Of a stretch of DNA of 64,000 nucleotides, positions 1 to 14,100 are shown piece after piece. A model generated the notes under the pieces. The model searched no databases and was not told the origin of the DNA. It saw only the letters and a program-made list of their open reading frames with translations. Both the position numbers and the translations under genes were made by a program. The stretch is from the NCBI GenBank assembly GCA_964007475.1, contig OZ023274.1:32684861-32748860 (forward strand), written 5' to 3'. Position 1 is the first letter of the stretch, and every line of letters begins with the position of its first letter. The DNA comes from Hybos culiciformis. Lineage: Eukaryota > Arthropoda > Insecta > Diptera > Hybotidae.

Positions 1-3000
1 AAATAATATAATATTGTATTAATGTATATTATAATATTATTTTTTTATTTTCCCAAATTTTCAACTATACAGAATTAACCCTTGAAGGGTTGGTTTTTCG
101 CTCCATAAAAAGAAAATTATAAATAAAGGTCACAAATCTTTTTATTACCCAATAAATTTTCTTCATGCATAAACAACCCTTAAAATAAATATTTATGTTT
201 GTTACTATATAAAAAAAAAAAAAAAAAATAGAAATTTCGTTAATTTTTATGCTAAGAAAATTTAAAAAGTAAATAATTCACAGAAAGAATAAATTTTTTA
301 AACTTTTATATCTTTCCAATTCTATCCCTTCAAAACGTCAAGATGCTTTAAAAATTTTTAGTGTTAATTAAAGGTTTCATTTTAACGTAATTTATGAAAT
401 GCATAGAAGTTCAAAAATATAAATTAACAATTTTTCTTTAATTTTTTATTTGGAAAAGTTTTTAACATTCTCACAAAAACTAAATTATTAAACCCTTCCA
501 CTACTGTATAGATTTAATAAAAATAATAATTACGTATATTAATTTTATTATAGGCTAAAACTTTTGAAATACCACAAGAAAGTGAATCCACTTTAGTGTA
601 GAACCGAAAAATAAAAAAAAAATTGTTAAGGAAAAGACATGAAGAAAAACCACCAATCTTTTTTTTTTTATTTGTGGTTAGACTTTTTGTTTTTTTTTAT
701 GTCATCAAAATTATCATTTATTAGTGAATATGATTTTTATTATGATTATGATTATTATTATTTTTTTTTTTTATATCTTCAGGTGATTGAACTTTGAACT
801 TTTCTTCTTTTTTTTTTAATAATTTTATAATATACTTATTAGAGTAGAACAATATTATATTTCAGAAAATTTATCGATAACGTCTCTTCTATGGACTAAA
901 TAAAGAAGAGAAATGTATATGTTTGAATGACGTCGAAGAGAAAATTCTATTTTTAAATAAATAAATGAAGCATATCCTTTCCAGACAAATTTAATCACCA
1001 ATCCTTTTTTTTTTTTGTTTTGTGCTACAAAAAGCATATACATATACATACATAGTACAAGATTTCAATTTTTTTATTTAAATATTCTTGGCATATTGTT
1101 TTTTACCTTATCTGCCCTTTGGACGTTATGTCAAGGATATGAGAATATTTAAAATAAAAACATATTTTGCATAAACATATAATTAGATTATAATGACAAG
1201 AGTGATAAATTGTATCTGATATAATTATAAATTATTGGAAAATAGTTTTCATTTATATATGATCTTCATACTGCAACTGGTTCGTTCAATTTGAAGTTTG
1301 GTTCAGATGAGTTCGATATATATTATTAACATGTGTGAATATTTAATTGAACACTTTTTGGATTGAGTCGTATTATGACTAATTTAATTTAATTCTGATC
1401 TTCGTTACATTGTCTCTCAAATATGAGAAACCAAGGGAGCCTATACATGTTGGTAAAATATTCTAAAATTAAATTCAAATATAATTTTTAAAATTTTCTA
1501 GTAAAAAATCTTAATAGTCATACTTATTACAGCTGCAGCTTCTGTTCTTTACGACGATTATGCACAGTACATAATATTTGTATGTTCGGTGTAATGTAAT
1601 ATTTAGCTATTATTTTTCTTTTTATTTTTAATGATTCACAATATATATGTATGTTTTATCTTTTTCTTTTTTTTTTTTTCTATATTTTATGTATAAGGAT
1701 AAAAAAAAAATATTTACTCATGGTAGTAATTTCTCTAGAGATTTATTGCAAAAAAAAAATCATTGTAATAAAAAAAATTGTTTTTGTTGCTCTGCAACAT
1801 AAATTAAAAAGAAGTATTGGAATATAAAATTCATATATTAAAAAATTATTATTATATATGCTTTAAAAGTTGAGGAATAAATAAAATTTTTTGCCAATTG
1901 ACAAATCGTATTTCATACTGAAACAATAACTCAAGAATAGTTGGTAAAAGTCTAAATCAAGGTCTCGGAAATGTTTGAACTATACTTTTTCTATAATTTT
2001 TTTGAGTTTTAGGTAAGGCAAAAAACAAAATTAATGCAAATTAATCGAACCTATATATTTTATATAAAGTTTGAAATTCAAGATTTTATGAAAAACAAAC
2101 AATTTATCCCTTTGCCTTTTTTTTTTTTTTTTTTTAATTTCTATGAGAGAAAAGTAATTAAAATAAAAAAAAATATAAAAAAATAATAATAAAATAAGTA
2201 AAATTTATTATTTCAGTTTAATTAATGTGGTAATTAATTTCGAAAAAAAATCATTTAAAATCATTTTAATGTTCTTATCAAAAATAACGCAAAAAAAGAA
2301 AAAAGAAATTTGCTCAAATTTGCACTCTTTCAAATTATTGAAAGCATTAATTTTGTATTATGTTTATATAAAAATAAATGTTACTTATATTATAAAAAAT
2401 TTAACACTGAAAATATGGGTATGGGCACAGCCACAGTTAGTACATGAAATAAAATTAATTGGCATTGGAACACTTACAACTTCAAAACTGTTTAAATAGC
2501 TACTATGTTTCACAGCTCTAATCCGTAAATATAAATATAAATATTCTTAGCCGAATCTGATTTCGAGAAATTCTAGTAAATTACTAAATTCAGATAAGGA
2601 TGTAAACATAATAAGGTCTTTATTTGCAAAATGTTGTATTAATAAAATTTTTTATTTCATATAGTCATGTTCAGAAATAAAATACTGTATTTTCTAAAAT
2701 CCTGTATTATTAATATTAAAATCCTTAAACTTGAAATCATTTATGTTAAAAATCGACTGTATTTTCACAGGCCCATTACAACTCTATCAATTTTATGCTA
2801 ATGAAATGTTTAAAGAATTTCACCGCAGAGAACATCTTAAAGGATATAATCTTCATTCTCAATTTTCTATTAAAGGCTCTTCGAACTTAATTATTCCCGT
2901 TCAAAGTTAATTATTATTGGGATAGTTTTTTAACCATGCGTTTTAATTTCCGTACGCAGCACAACATAACAAAAATAACATAAAAAAAATAAAATTAAAA

Positions 3001-3536
3001 GTTGTAATAAAACGAAGATTTTATTTCTTTTTATTAGTTTTTTGCTGGATATACTCTTGAGCGAAATATGGTTACCAAAAAAAAAACCATTTATGGTTTA
3101 ATTTTCATTTTTATTATGTCTGCAATGTTATTATTATTATTATTTTTTTTTTTCATTTTTAATTTTAATTTTATTCCTTTAAATAAAAAAAATCTATTCC
3201 AAAATACGTTAAAATAATTTTTATTACATTTTTTTTTCACCATCATAAAAAAAAATTAAAAATTGAAAGAATTTTTTTTTAATTACAGAAAACATATTAA
3301 TTTTTTATTTATAAATTCAATTTTCTTTCAACTAAGTTACAAATAGTCCTAATTGCCTTCCTCTACTAGAGTTTGTATTGAAAACAGCAAGTCTGATTGT
3401 TTAAAAACTAATTTAGTTAGAACTACCTATATAACTTAACAAATAGTTTATTAATCTTCAAGCAAATAAAATGAACTCAATTAAGCTTTTCATATATAAT
3501 TGAATTCTAATTCACAAACAACAAAATATATTTTAG
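1..3536. other. Non-coding AT-rich stretch upstream of the first visible Tet exon
   Basis: No convincing coding exon on either strand. The sequence is rich in A and T homopolymer runs. It ends in a pyrimidine-rich TTTTAG acceptor directly before the Tet exon at 3537, so it is most likely an upstream Tet intron, possibly with 5' untranslated sequence. I saw no cysteine-rich CXXC zinc-finger exon here. Short open frames (e.g. 855-1049, 2227-2499) are low-complexity and resemble nothing. Confidence 0.5.
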
Positions 3537-3542
3537 GCACCC

Positions 3543-6500
3543 ATGGCGTTTTATCCGACATGGCAAGCTGACCCATCCCAGGGTTGGCAGAATCAATTCA
3601 TTCAACAAATTCCTCAAAATACATCGGCTATTACATCATTAAATTCTTTAGATTTTCAACCTCAGGTAAGAGAATTTTTCTAATTTCTTTTGAATACCCT
3701 TATTAAAATAACAAAAAAAAAATCCTTATAATTTTCTAGAGTTACACTTATCAGCCGCATAATGGATATGTTCAAACTGGAATTGGTTTTGACCCAAATT
3801 ATGGCCGAACATATGCTGCACCAGTACAACGTTACGAATTTCAAACGCAACAAATCGGAACTCCAATAAATCAAGTTTCATTACAAAGTGTTAGTTTTGC
3901 ACCAACCGTTACGTATGCTGGTCAAGTAACATCAGCGCCAGTTGTACAAACCACACCCGTAGTATTATCGAACTCACAACAGCAGCAACAACCCTCGCCA
4001 ATGCAACAATCAAGTGATATGAATAAAAATAATGTGTCGGGAAACGACATGCCTGGATATCCACGGGTGAACAGCGTGCCGCCGCGCTCACTCAATTGTA
4101 ATGGATATTCAGGCGACTTTAGCGGCCAGTCCCAAACGCAACAGCAGTCTGTTAATAATGCAACAAATACGAGCGCACAACAACCACATTTATCACCAAT
4201 GCATCCGCCGCCCTCTCCAGCCCAACCAAATGTTCCGCAACAAATTCCACAATCACCGAATCGAATGAATCAAAGACACATTTCTCAATCTCCAAATCAT
4301 ATAGCACAATCGCCAAGTGGTAGCCACATGCAACAACAACAATATCCGATTCCTCCATCCCCCAATCAAATGTTACAAAATCCACATCAGGGAATGCATA
4401 CACCCAATTCACAACAACAACCTAATCACAATCAATCTCCGAGTCATATGCAACAACAAGAATGGAATTGGCAGCAACAAACAAATAATCAACAACCCGA
4501 CATTTTCAATCAGGCTGATAGGGTGAACCTAAATACTCGTTTAAAATCAATGATTTTAAATAAAAATGATCAAAAAGTCGGCGATCAATCACAAATGCAA
4601 CAATCACCAACTCACCAGCAGCAGCAACAACATCCACAAGGACAGCCGCAACCGCAACAGCAACAACAACAACAGCAACAACAAACCGGTCATTTTTTAT
4701 CGTATAGCCACCATCTCCGAGGCTCCGATTCAATGAATCCTGCCAGTGGTTCAACAAATGCGAACCAGAATGACAATCAAGTCAATTCTGGTAATTCTGT
4801 AGCATTAAATGAACCTCTCGGAGGTGGTGGCGATCAAATTTGGAAGCCACATCAACCAGGACCAACGCATTATTCGTCATCAAATAGTAAAAAACAGTCC
4901 TATGATAGTGGTTATCCAAATCAAATAGAACCGCCAACAATGCAACAACCAATAATTCCAATTCAACCAACACCACCTGTTGTCCCTACACCGGCACCTG
5001 CTAAAAAATCAAGAGCAAAGTCCAACAAAAATAAACAAAATAAAAATAATGTAGAAACTATTCCAAGTCATATGGAAGATTCTGGTGGTGGTGGAATACC
5101 ATTTTCACCACATATTCCGCCTCATTTAAAAAACGAAATTAATAAAACAAATTGTCTACCAATAAAAAATATGAATTATCCACCAATGCCAAATTATCAA
5201 GCAAACGATTCTAATAATTTTTTTTCATCACCAGCGTCGCATAATAACCAATTCCAACCACAACCTATTAAACAAGAACCAGGTCTAACAAATAATAAAA
5301 TGGAAGGATATGAACGTAATTATCAAAACTTTATTCAATATGCTGATTATTGTCAAAACGAAGCCAGCGGAGTATCAAATTCTTCCAATCATGACTTTCA
5401 TACAAGTCAGCAACAGCAACCTCAGCCAAACTATCATAACCACTATTATTCAAGTGGTTTTCAGCAAAGTTTCCAAGGTTATTCACAAAACTATCAACCT
5501 AACATAGAATCATCATCGTCTTCCATTTTGGGTCCTCCAGATTTACAAAGTAATAGTTCACCACCATCACCTCGACATCATAGCTCATCTCCGCTTGGTA
5601 ATTCAAATTCATCTGCGTCTAAATCTCCTATAAGTCGTCACAGCATTCAAGCAGAACCAATTGACCAGAAGCCCGACTTAACAACATCTGTTCCTTTACC
5701 AATGAATTATGAAAAAGAAATACCCGCACATACTTATCCGATTCCACCTAATCGTTTTTTAAATCAACCGCTAACAAATTTAAATGAAAAACCGCATTCT
5801 CTTCCGAGCCCTATGGACTCGCAGCAAAACTTCAATCAACATTATCATCCAACTGAGAATCATATAATTCCTCATCATCATCATCATATGCAGCAGCAAC
5901 TCATGGACAAGTCTCACGGCTACCCTTTTCTAGGCGAGGGAGGTCCAGCAGCAATGAAAGGTGTTATTGGTTTTTCTTGTTGCAGACAAGGTGGCACAAG
6001 AGTACCAACAATCGAACATTTGAAAGATGGGTCGTGCCTTGGTATGCAAACAAAAGACGAAATATTAGATGAAGTTGATGATGAAGAAGGTTTAGCAGAT
6101 AGTGCTGCCGCTTTAGGAAAATTAAAACCGAAAAAAGAATTGATTGACGAAGACACTCAACCAACCCCCGAAGAAATTATTAGAAGTAAATATGAACCAA
6201 TGGTGCCGACATTTGACACTAGTGACCGTCTAGAAAAAGGCAATAAACCTGAAATTCCTGAATGTGATTGTTTTTCAACTACAGATAAAAGTCCGCCAGA
6301 GCCCGGAAGTTATTACACACATCTAGGTAAGGAAATTTTTATTAAAAAAACTAATTCATGCTGTTCGGTACGTTAACAATAAAAATATTTTAGGCTCCTC
6401 TTCTAGTTTAAGTAAACTTAGAAAAGAAATTGAGGATAGATGTGGCATTTCTGGTCGGCAATTAAGAATTGAGAAAATCTTATATACTGGTAAAGAAGGA

Positions 6501-9500
6501 AAAACTACTCAAGGTTGTCCATTAGCCAAGTGGATTATAAGGAGAGCGGATCCAGAGGAAAAAATTTTAGTTGTTGTTAAAAAGCGACAAGGACATAAGT
6601 GAGTAAAGTGTTATAATCCATTGCAATAATAACAATTTTTTTATAAATCTAACACTTTCTATAATTATTTATCATTTTAACAATTTCTAATTAAAGATGT
6701 GAAGCAGCTTTCATAGTGGTGTGTATGGTAGCTTGGGATGGAATGCCACGCTTAGAAGCTGACAATGCATACAAAATGCTGATTGGTAAATTAAATAAAT
6801 TTGGTTTGCCAACTACACGTCGATGTGCTACTAATGAAAATAGAACTTGTGCATGTCAAGGTGAGTAATGAATAAATGGATTTATACATGTTTTTTCTAT
6901 ATTTATTATGAATTCTGTTGTAATATTAGAAAATTATATTCTATATTTATTAAGAACTTTATTCCTCATTGTTTTTCATCAATTTTGTTCCAAATACCAC
7001 ATTTTTTATTTAAAAAGTCGATTATATAAAATGTACTCATATGTATTTAAAATTTCAGGGCTGGATCCAGAAACTTCTGGAGCTTCATACAGTTTTGGTT
7101 GTTCCTGGTCAATGTATTATAATGGTTGCAAATATGCTCGATCAAAAACTGTTCGTAAATTTCGTTTATCTGTTAAAAATGAAGAATCGGAAATTGAAGA
7201 TCACATGAATGTGTTAGCAACAATTTTATCACCTTTATTTTATCAAATTTGTCCAAGATCTTATGATAATCAAGTTAAATACGAAAAAGAAGCACCAGAA
7301 TGTCGATTGGGCTTAAAACCCGGAAAGCCATTTTCTGGAGTAACTGCTTGTTTAGATTTTTGCGCACATTCCCATCGTGATTTACATAATATGCAAGATG
7401 GATGTACTGTTCAAGTTTCTCTACTGAAACCATCAAATCGCGATGGCAGAATACCAGATGATGAACAATTTCACGTTTTACCTCTTTATACAATGGACAG
7501 CACTGACGAATTTGATAATGCAGAAGGTCAGAAAGAAAAAAGTCGTACTGGAGCTGTTCAAGTGCTCGACAAGTGAGTGTAGTGTTGAGTTTTAATTATA
7601 CATACGTTATAGGTTTACCTAAGCATGCATGTCTATGGGATAATTTTTGTTTCGTGCATTCAAGGCTTTAAGTTGATAAAATAATTAAATTGAAGCACAA
7701 CAAATTAAATAAATAAGAAACGAAATCTACTTTTATTCAGAACCCCAAATTGCACGATCTGTTTAAACATTTTTGAAGAAACATTTTCGTTAAGTTACAA
7801 TAAATTTTTTTTCATTTATTCCTTGTAGGTTTCCATGCGAGGTTCGAGTACGTTCACAGCCATTACAACCGTGTCGTCGTCATGGAAAAAAGCGAGGTAA
7901 CGGAAAAGATGCTGATGATGCAGATGGGCCTCCAACAACACCACCAGCGTTACAAATTCAAACTCCAATTCATAATAGCCCTCCAACACCAGCTCCGGCA
8001 CCAAAACCAAAATCTAGATCAAGAAGCAAAGCAGCACAAGCTGCTCAAGCAGCAGCTGCTGCTGCAGCACTTCAACAGCAAACTACTGGTGCATCAGGAC
8101 CGCCTCCAACAACACCTTCACCGCGTTGCCAAACACCTGTTACTAATAACCCTAGTCCTGCTGGCAGCGCATTTACAACACCACCCATAAATGCACCACC
8201 TAATAATTCTGCCACTCCTGCACCACAGCAACAAATGATGAATACAAATTCAAGCCTAATGAATATGGCAACTATGATTGATACGTTTACCGATGCTCAA
8301 CTTCAATCGAATCAAATTTCAAGCACAGTGTTAGATTCTCCTTATTCATACGACTATCAAACTGGTTCGTACATTGATAATAGAAACTACTATGGCAATT
8401 GGCCACCCTCACAACATAACCAACCAGGCCATCCGAATGGGGTACCAAACAGTGCAATTCCTTTACCAGGGCCAATAAATCAAATACAAACAGGACCTCC
8501 AACAACAGTTCTACCAGAACCACCAACGCAACCAATTCCTCCAGCTTCAGTCAGTTTGCCAATTAATGATAATTTTTCTAATTATAATATGCCTCTTCCG
8601 GCATCTAATCCAATAATATCAAATAATTCATCTTCTTTACCCCTTTCTGGTGCACAGCATGATGTAAGATTAGATGTAAAAAGTCGTGGAAGCGTTGAAG
8701 AGAATCCAGACTCTACCACAATAGTCAATAATATGGGCGAAAAGTCGACGACACCAATCAGCACTCCGACAACTCCTAGTGGTAATACCGCTGTAACTCC
8801 GCCGCAACAATCTACGCCACCAGCATCTGGTAATACAGTGTTAGCTCCTCCAATAATTCCAGAGGAAGGATTCTTGAAACCCAAACCTCCCGACTACCAA
8901 TATTCACAATATCCAAACAACTACCAAATGTATGCACCTCCACCGCCGGCTTATTCACCATATGACACTTATGGAAATTATAATTACGGGTATCATCAAC
9001 CCTATTCTCCGTATGGTGTGTACAATCCACAACAAACTCCGCCGCCCACACCACCTGCTGCTACACCTAATTGGAATATGTATCCGCCTTCAACGTCTGC
9101 TCAACATCCTTTAGCTTCAAGCAATCCGCATCATATGCCTCCACATCAACAGACGTACACTCAGTTAACTCCTGCTACAGGACCTCATCCAATGCAACAA
9201 CAACAACAGCATCCACAACAATATCAACAATCCCTACCACCACATCCATCATCCCAACAACAAATTCCTAACAAAGTGCAAATGCATCATATGATTCCAT
9301 CAGCACCAGGACATTTGGGGAATGCTCCTCCCCATCAAATGAACACTGTTCCTCAGCATCATATGCCTGGTGGACCTCAACCGCACCATATGCCTAGTGG
9401 ACCTCAGCCGCATCATATACCAGGTGTACCGCATATGCTAGGTGGGCCTCAAAACGCACCACCAGGTCAAATGCAAAATGAAGGTCCTCCAATAATCAAA

Positions 9501-11005
9501 GCTGAACCAATTGGAGAAGTAACAGAAATTAATGAAAATCTGGAGGCATTTAATGATCCTCAAATGGGTGGTGTGGCGATAGCGTTACCTCACGGAAGCG
9601 TTTTAATTGAATGTGCCAAACATGAGATGCATGCAACAACATCCCTAAAACGACCTAATCGGTTGCATCCCACTAGAATGACATTAATTTTTTATCAACA
9701 TCGTAATCTGAATCGTCCACGACATGGCATTGATGAATGGGAAGAAAAAATGCGGATAAAAAAATATAACACCGAAGCAGAGGCTAAAGCCAAAGAAGAA
9801 TATGCTGCATTGCAAATGAACAATGGTGATATAAAAATTAAAAAAGAATTAATGAGTGATGATGAGTGCGATGCGTTTAAGAAAATAGATCAAAATATAA
9901 AGCAACCACCACCAGTTAAAAAAATTAAAAAAGATTCAAGATCGAAGAAGAATAAAAATACTTCCGTAGCAATTTCAAATTCAACAGATTCTCCCACCGA
10001 GTCAAAAAACGCCAAACTGGTGCTTCGGGCCCCCACATTAACAACCACATCCTGGTTAGTAATATTGTTTTTAGTCTCGAAATTGGTAGCATCACAATTA
10101 AGTCGATATTTTATGATTTTCTAACAAAAATTATTTAATTGATATCAAATTTTTATTGTGTTTATTCGTTTAAATTTGTAGTATCACTCTGTCTTATGCT
10201 TATCGAACTTATTTTCTACATCATTATTCTATTATTTCAAAAAGTATTTATAATTTTTTGTCTTAACGACTCAAGACTTTTATATAATGTAAAAATTTAA
10301 TATATGATAAAAATTACTATTTTTTTACTGGTAAATTAAATAAATTTGTATAACATGTAACTAAATAAATTTTTCAATTTAAGTTTTTTGTTTTTATTGA
10401 GGTAAAATGTTAAATAATTTTTTTATTCATTATCGTAAGCTAATGATATAAAAATTTGTTCCCAAGCTCAAAGTGTGTTGGCACCCTAACTAAAACAAAC
10501 ATATTTAAATGAAAAAATATAAATATATAAACACTAAGTACTACAAATTAAATTAAAATTTATTTAATTAATGATTTCTTGTTGTGTTACCATACTTCTA
10601 CGTAAATAAATTGTTTCTAGAATATTTTTTAATTAATTTTTAATTAGAAATTTCTTTTAAAGGACAACACTTTTCCCGATGCACCCATGCATAATGACTG
10701 GACCCTACCAGGTATACTAACTTAATTAATATTTTCTCACATAAAAATAATAACAAAATTATATAAATTTTCTTATATAAATTCAGGAAGGCAATAGTCC
10801 AACATCAACAACTAATGGCGTCACAGGTTCGCAACAACAAGCGCAAGACTCCCAACAACAACCCCAACAACAACAACAACTTCAACAACCACCAATTATG
10901 CAATTTCAACATCAGCAACATTTACAACAGACTCAAATATCTGAAGAAATGATGGCCCCACAACAACAAATGATGCAACAACAACTTGCTATTCAACATG
11001 CCTAA
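3543..11005 (+). CDS. Tet: TET methylcytosine dioxygenase, eight visible coding exons
   Basis: Fe(II)/2-oxoglutarate dioxygenase that oxidises 5-methylcytosine in DNA; the fly enzyme is also linked to 6mA and to RNA 5-hydroxymethylcytosine. Exons read by frame and GT-AG sites: 3543-3665, 3740-6326, 6394-6598, 6697-6860, 7059-7572, 7829-10054, 10663-10711, 10787-11005; about 2,028 residues from the ATG at 3543. Residues 1 to about 850 are Gln/Pro/Ser-rich linker. The Cys-rich and catalytic region starts near 880 (PECDCF, then [13 protein letters not shown]). The iron-binding HRD lies near residues 1131-1133 ([12 protein letters not shown]). A linker of over 450 residues splits the double-stranded beta-helix. 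The third iron ligand is the His of EMHATT (about 1799), followed by the 2-oxoglutarate Arg of HPTRM (about 1814). The 49-nt exon encodes HPCIMTGPY. The exon at 3537 follows a splice acceptor and is open upstream of the ATG (codons gca ccc), so earlier exons, possibly with CXXC, may lie left of the window. Confidence 0.95.
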
Positions 11006-11090
11006 TAACTTGTACACCTAGAAAAATTGGTTGTTATAATAATCATGTTGCTAAAAATGTTAAAGTACATGTTTTTGTATTTAAAATTGA

Positions 11091-11100
11091 AATAAATAAA
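11091..11100 (+). terminator. Candidate poly(A) signal of Tet
   Basis: Two overlapping AATAAA hexamers about 90 bases after the Tet stop, before a TG-rich stretch. This is the first good signal, but more distal AATAAA copies are abundant in this AT-rich DNA, so a longer 3' UTR is possible. Confidence 0.4.
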
Positions 11101-14100
11101 GTTTGCATGTAATATAACTATTTAGTTTATAATCTAAAAAGCACAAAAACTACAGAAATATTTCAGCCCAAATATTATAAAAACAAAAGAATAAGAATAG
11201 TTTAATATGACTGATCTGACTTTTCTAATCGTGAACGTTTTTTCAGTACTTAATACAATAATTATATACTTAGGTATTTGTACTTGGAATATTAACATCA
11301 AATCTTAATATTGAAATTGAATTTTAAAACATAAAATAATGTATTATATAATATTTTATGAACATTTATGGAAGATAATTAAAAATAATAATAGTCAAAC
11401 AAAAAATATTTGTATGTATATTCTTTAGTCTTCATATTAAATATTACATAATCAATTATAGTTATACATTATAAGATCTGTCATTTAAAATATTTGGGCT
11501 AAAATAATTTTTTATAGAAATAATAATAACAAAAAACTTTCGAATTTGAGGGGAACATATTTGCCATTCAAAACGATCGTTAGTGCCATAAAATACTAAA
11601 GTGGTTGAGTTCTTTTTTATTTTACATAAAAAAACAATATCAGAATTGGAATAAATGTGTTCAGCGCATCATCCCCTGAAATAAAAAATAATAATAAAAT
11701 AAACTTATAAATTGTTGACAAAATAATGAAAAAAAAAATTTTATTATTCAATTTGTATAAAATTTAAAAATATATAAATCATATTTCATTATTGTTTTTT
11801 TTATTTTGTATTAATATTTTAAATTTTTTATATTTTTATTTTATTTTTTTTTCACTTTTTTTTTTTTTTGCTTTAAAGTAAAAAACAAACTTTCGAAAAC
11901 TTGAAACTATATATAGAATAAACTAAAATGAAATACAAAATAAAAAATAAAACAAAACGAATAAAAATCCACATACAAAAATATATCGTTGCCAAGAAGT
12001 ACAAACAAAAAAAAAAACCTTTTTTTTAAATTACTTTTTTTTTTGAATAAAATCAGAAAATTAAAACGTCATGCAACTATATTTCCTGCAGAAATAAATA
12101 TGAAAGAATTAATACTTTGTGTCCAAGTTAATATCCAACAAAAAAAAACAATTTAGTAAAGTTCTTATAATTAATAAGTTTAATATAAATTCTGGCCAAC
12201 AACAATTTTTCCAGATTCCAAACAATTTTTTTCAATATAGTATTGATTACGAAAGCGAACTTAAACAACATACAAATATTAAATATACATCTATAAAATC
12301 AACCTTAAGTTTCTGCTATTTCAAATATTTTTGAACAAACGTATAGATTTTGTTGAAAATTCTTGTGACAAATTTCAAAATTTGAAGTTTAAATCTAAAT
12401 AATTCTTTCATAAAATGTGAACAAACTATAAAACTAACTATAATATACAATACAAAACAAAAAATAAGTAAATAAACTGAAATAGTTTTTAAAACAAATT
12501 TTAGAATAAAAAAAAAAAATAAACTAAAAATATTAAATTTTTAACTATCACAAAAAAAAACTATGATGAAATGTGTAACCTAATTATACTTATTATTATT
12601 ATCTTTAAATTCAAAATAAATTTAATTATTGATTATTTTTTAAAATAATGATCATACTTTTCTTAAAAAAAACAAATTTCTCAATTATTTAATTTCTTAG
12701 GATAACATTATTCTTCATTTCAATAGTTTCTTTCCTCTGGCATATTTCCTTGAATAATGTTGTGGAACAACGTAATGTATATAATATTTGCCATAATACG
12801 AAATGTACATTTTTTTAGGTACATTTTTAAATACACAACTTTTAAAATAAAACATTTTTCAATTCAATCATAAATGAATATTTTTTTTAGGAGTTTTTTT
12901 TTGTAATATTTATAAGGATTTTTGATGTATCCTTAATTTAAATTAAAACTCGTAAGACATAAAGAATATTTTGTAATTTTTATCTATTTTATCTAATTTT
13001 TATTTAAGAGTAAAACAGTAAAGCATATTATTTTCGTTAATTATAGATATATTTAAAATAAAATAATTTTTACTATAAATATAGCCATTTATTGCCAGAC
13101 TTAAAGACCATAATAAATTTATTAATTTATTTTTAATTAATTTTATAATAAAAAATATTTTACATTAGTTTGGCTTTTTATTTTTATTTTCTAATAAATT
13201 TTTTTTTAGAATTTTTAAGCTTAATGTCTCATTATTTTAAGTTATCTTTTTTAGTAAAACGTATAAAAAAAAAACTAATAATAACAAATTGTTTGATAGT
13301 TTAAATACATTATAAATGAATAAAAATAAAAAAAAAAATATAAAAAAAAAAAAAAAAAAAATTAAAAATATCAAAGAAAGACTCGAAACCATTCAAGTAT
13401 TAAACAGTAATTAATAAAATAACTTTTTTTTAATCAATAAATATAATAAATTGATTTGTTTTTAGATAGTTTTTACTATATAAAAATACAAAAAAGAATT
13501 CCATTTACACATCATTTTCATTGATTAAAATTTATAAATTTTAAAGGCAATAATTTTAATTTCATTTACAAAAAAAAAAAAAAACTAATGCAGTTGTAGA
13601 TTATTTTCAAATTTTTATTACATATTGGTTAACATTTTTTCAAGATTAGATAAGAAATTTAGACACTATATACTGATAAATTTAAATCTTAAGTTATTCT
13701 TAAATTCATGTAAGCAATAAAGTTATAATAACTTTGGAAACTGAAATTACCTTTGTTGAAGTAATGCTTTTGTTTGCCAGAAAATAACTTTTCTTTACTT
13801 AAAATATTTAAAATATGCTACCTAATGATAATAATACTTCAATATTGTACATTCCATTCGAAAAAAATTAAATAAATGTGAATTTGTAGAATCGTCGAAA
13901 AGTTTAAATTATTTAAAAAAAAAAATTAGGGTAGTAATTATGAATAAATAATAATAAAATTTTAATCATAAAAATGATGTTTAAATAATAAACTCTAAAT
14001 AATTTCTAAATGACATTATACAATACAGTGCGATTCTGTTCTTTAAATTTTTTTTTTTTTATAATTTTAAATTATTTTTATTATTTTTTGATTATATTAA

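Noticed and set aside
855..2499. Small open frames 855-1049 (-) and 2227-2499 (+)
   Set aside because: Lys/Ile/Tyr-rich low-complexity translations in AT-rich DNA, with no conserved pattern and no plausible splice context.
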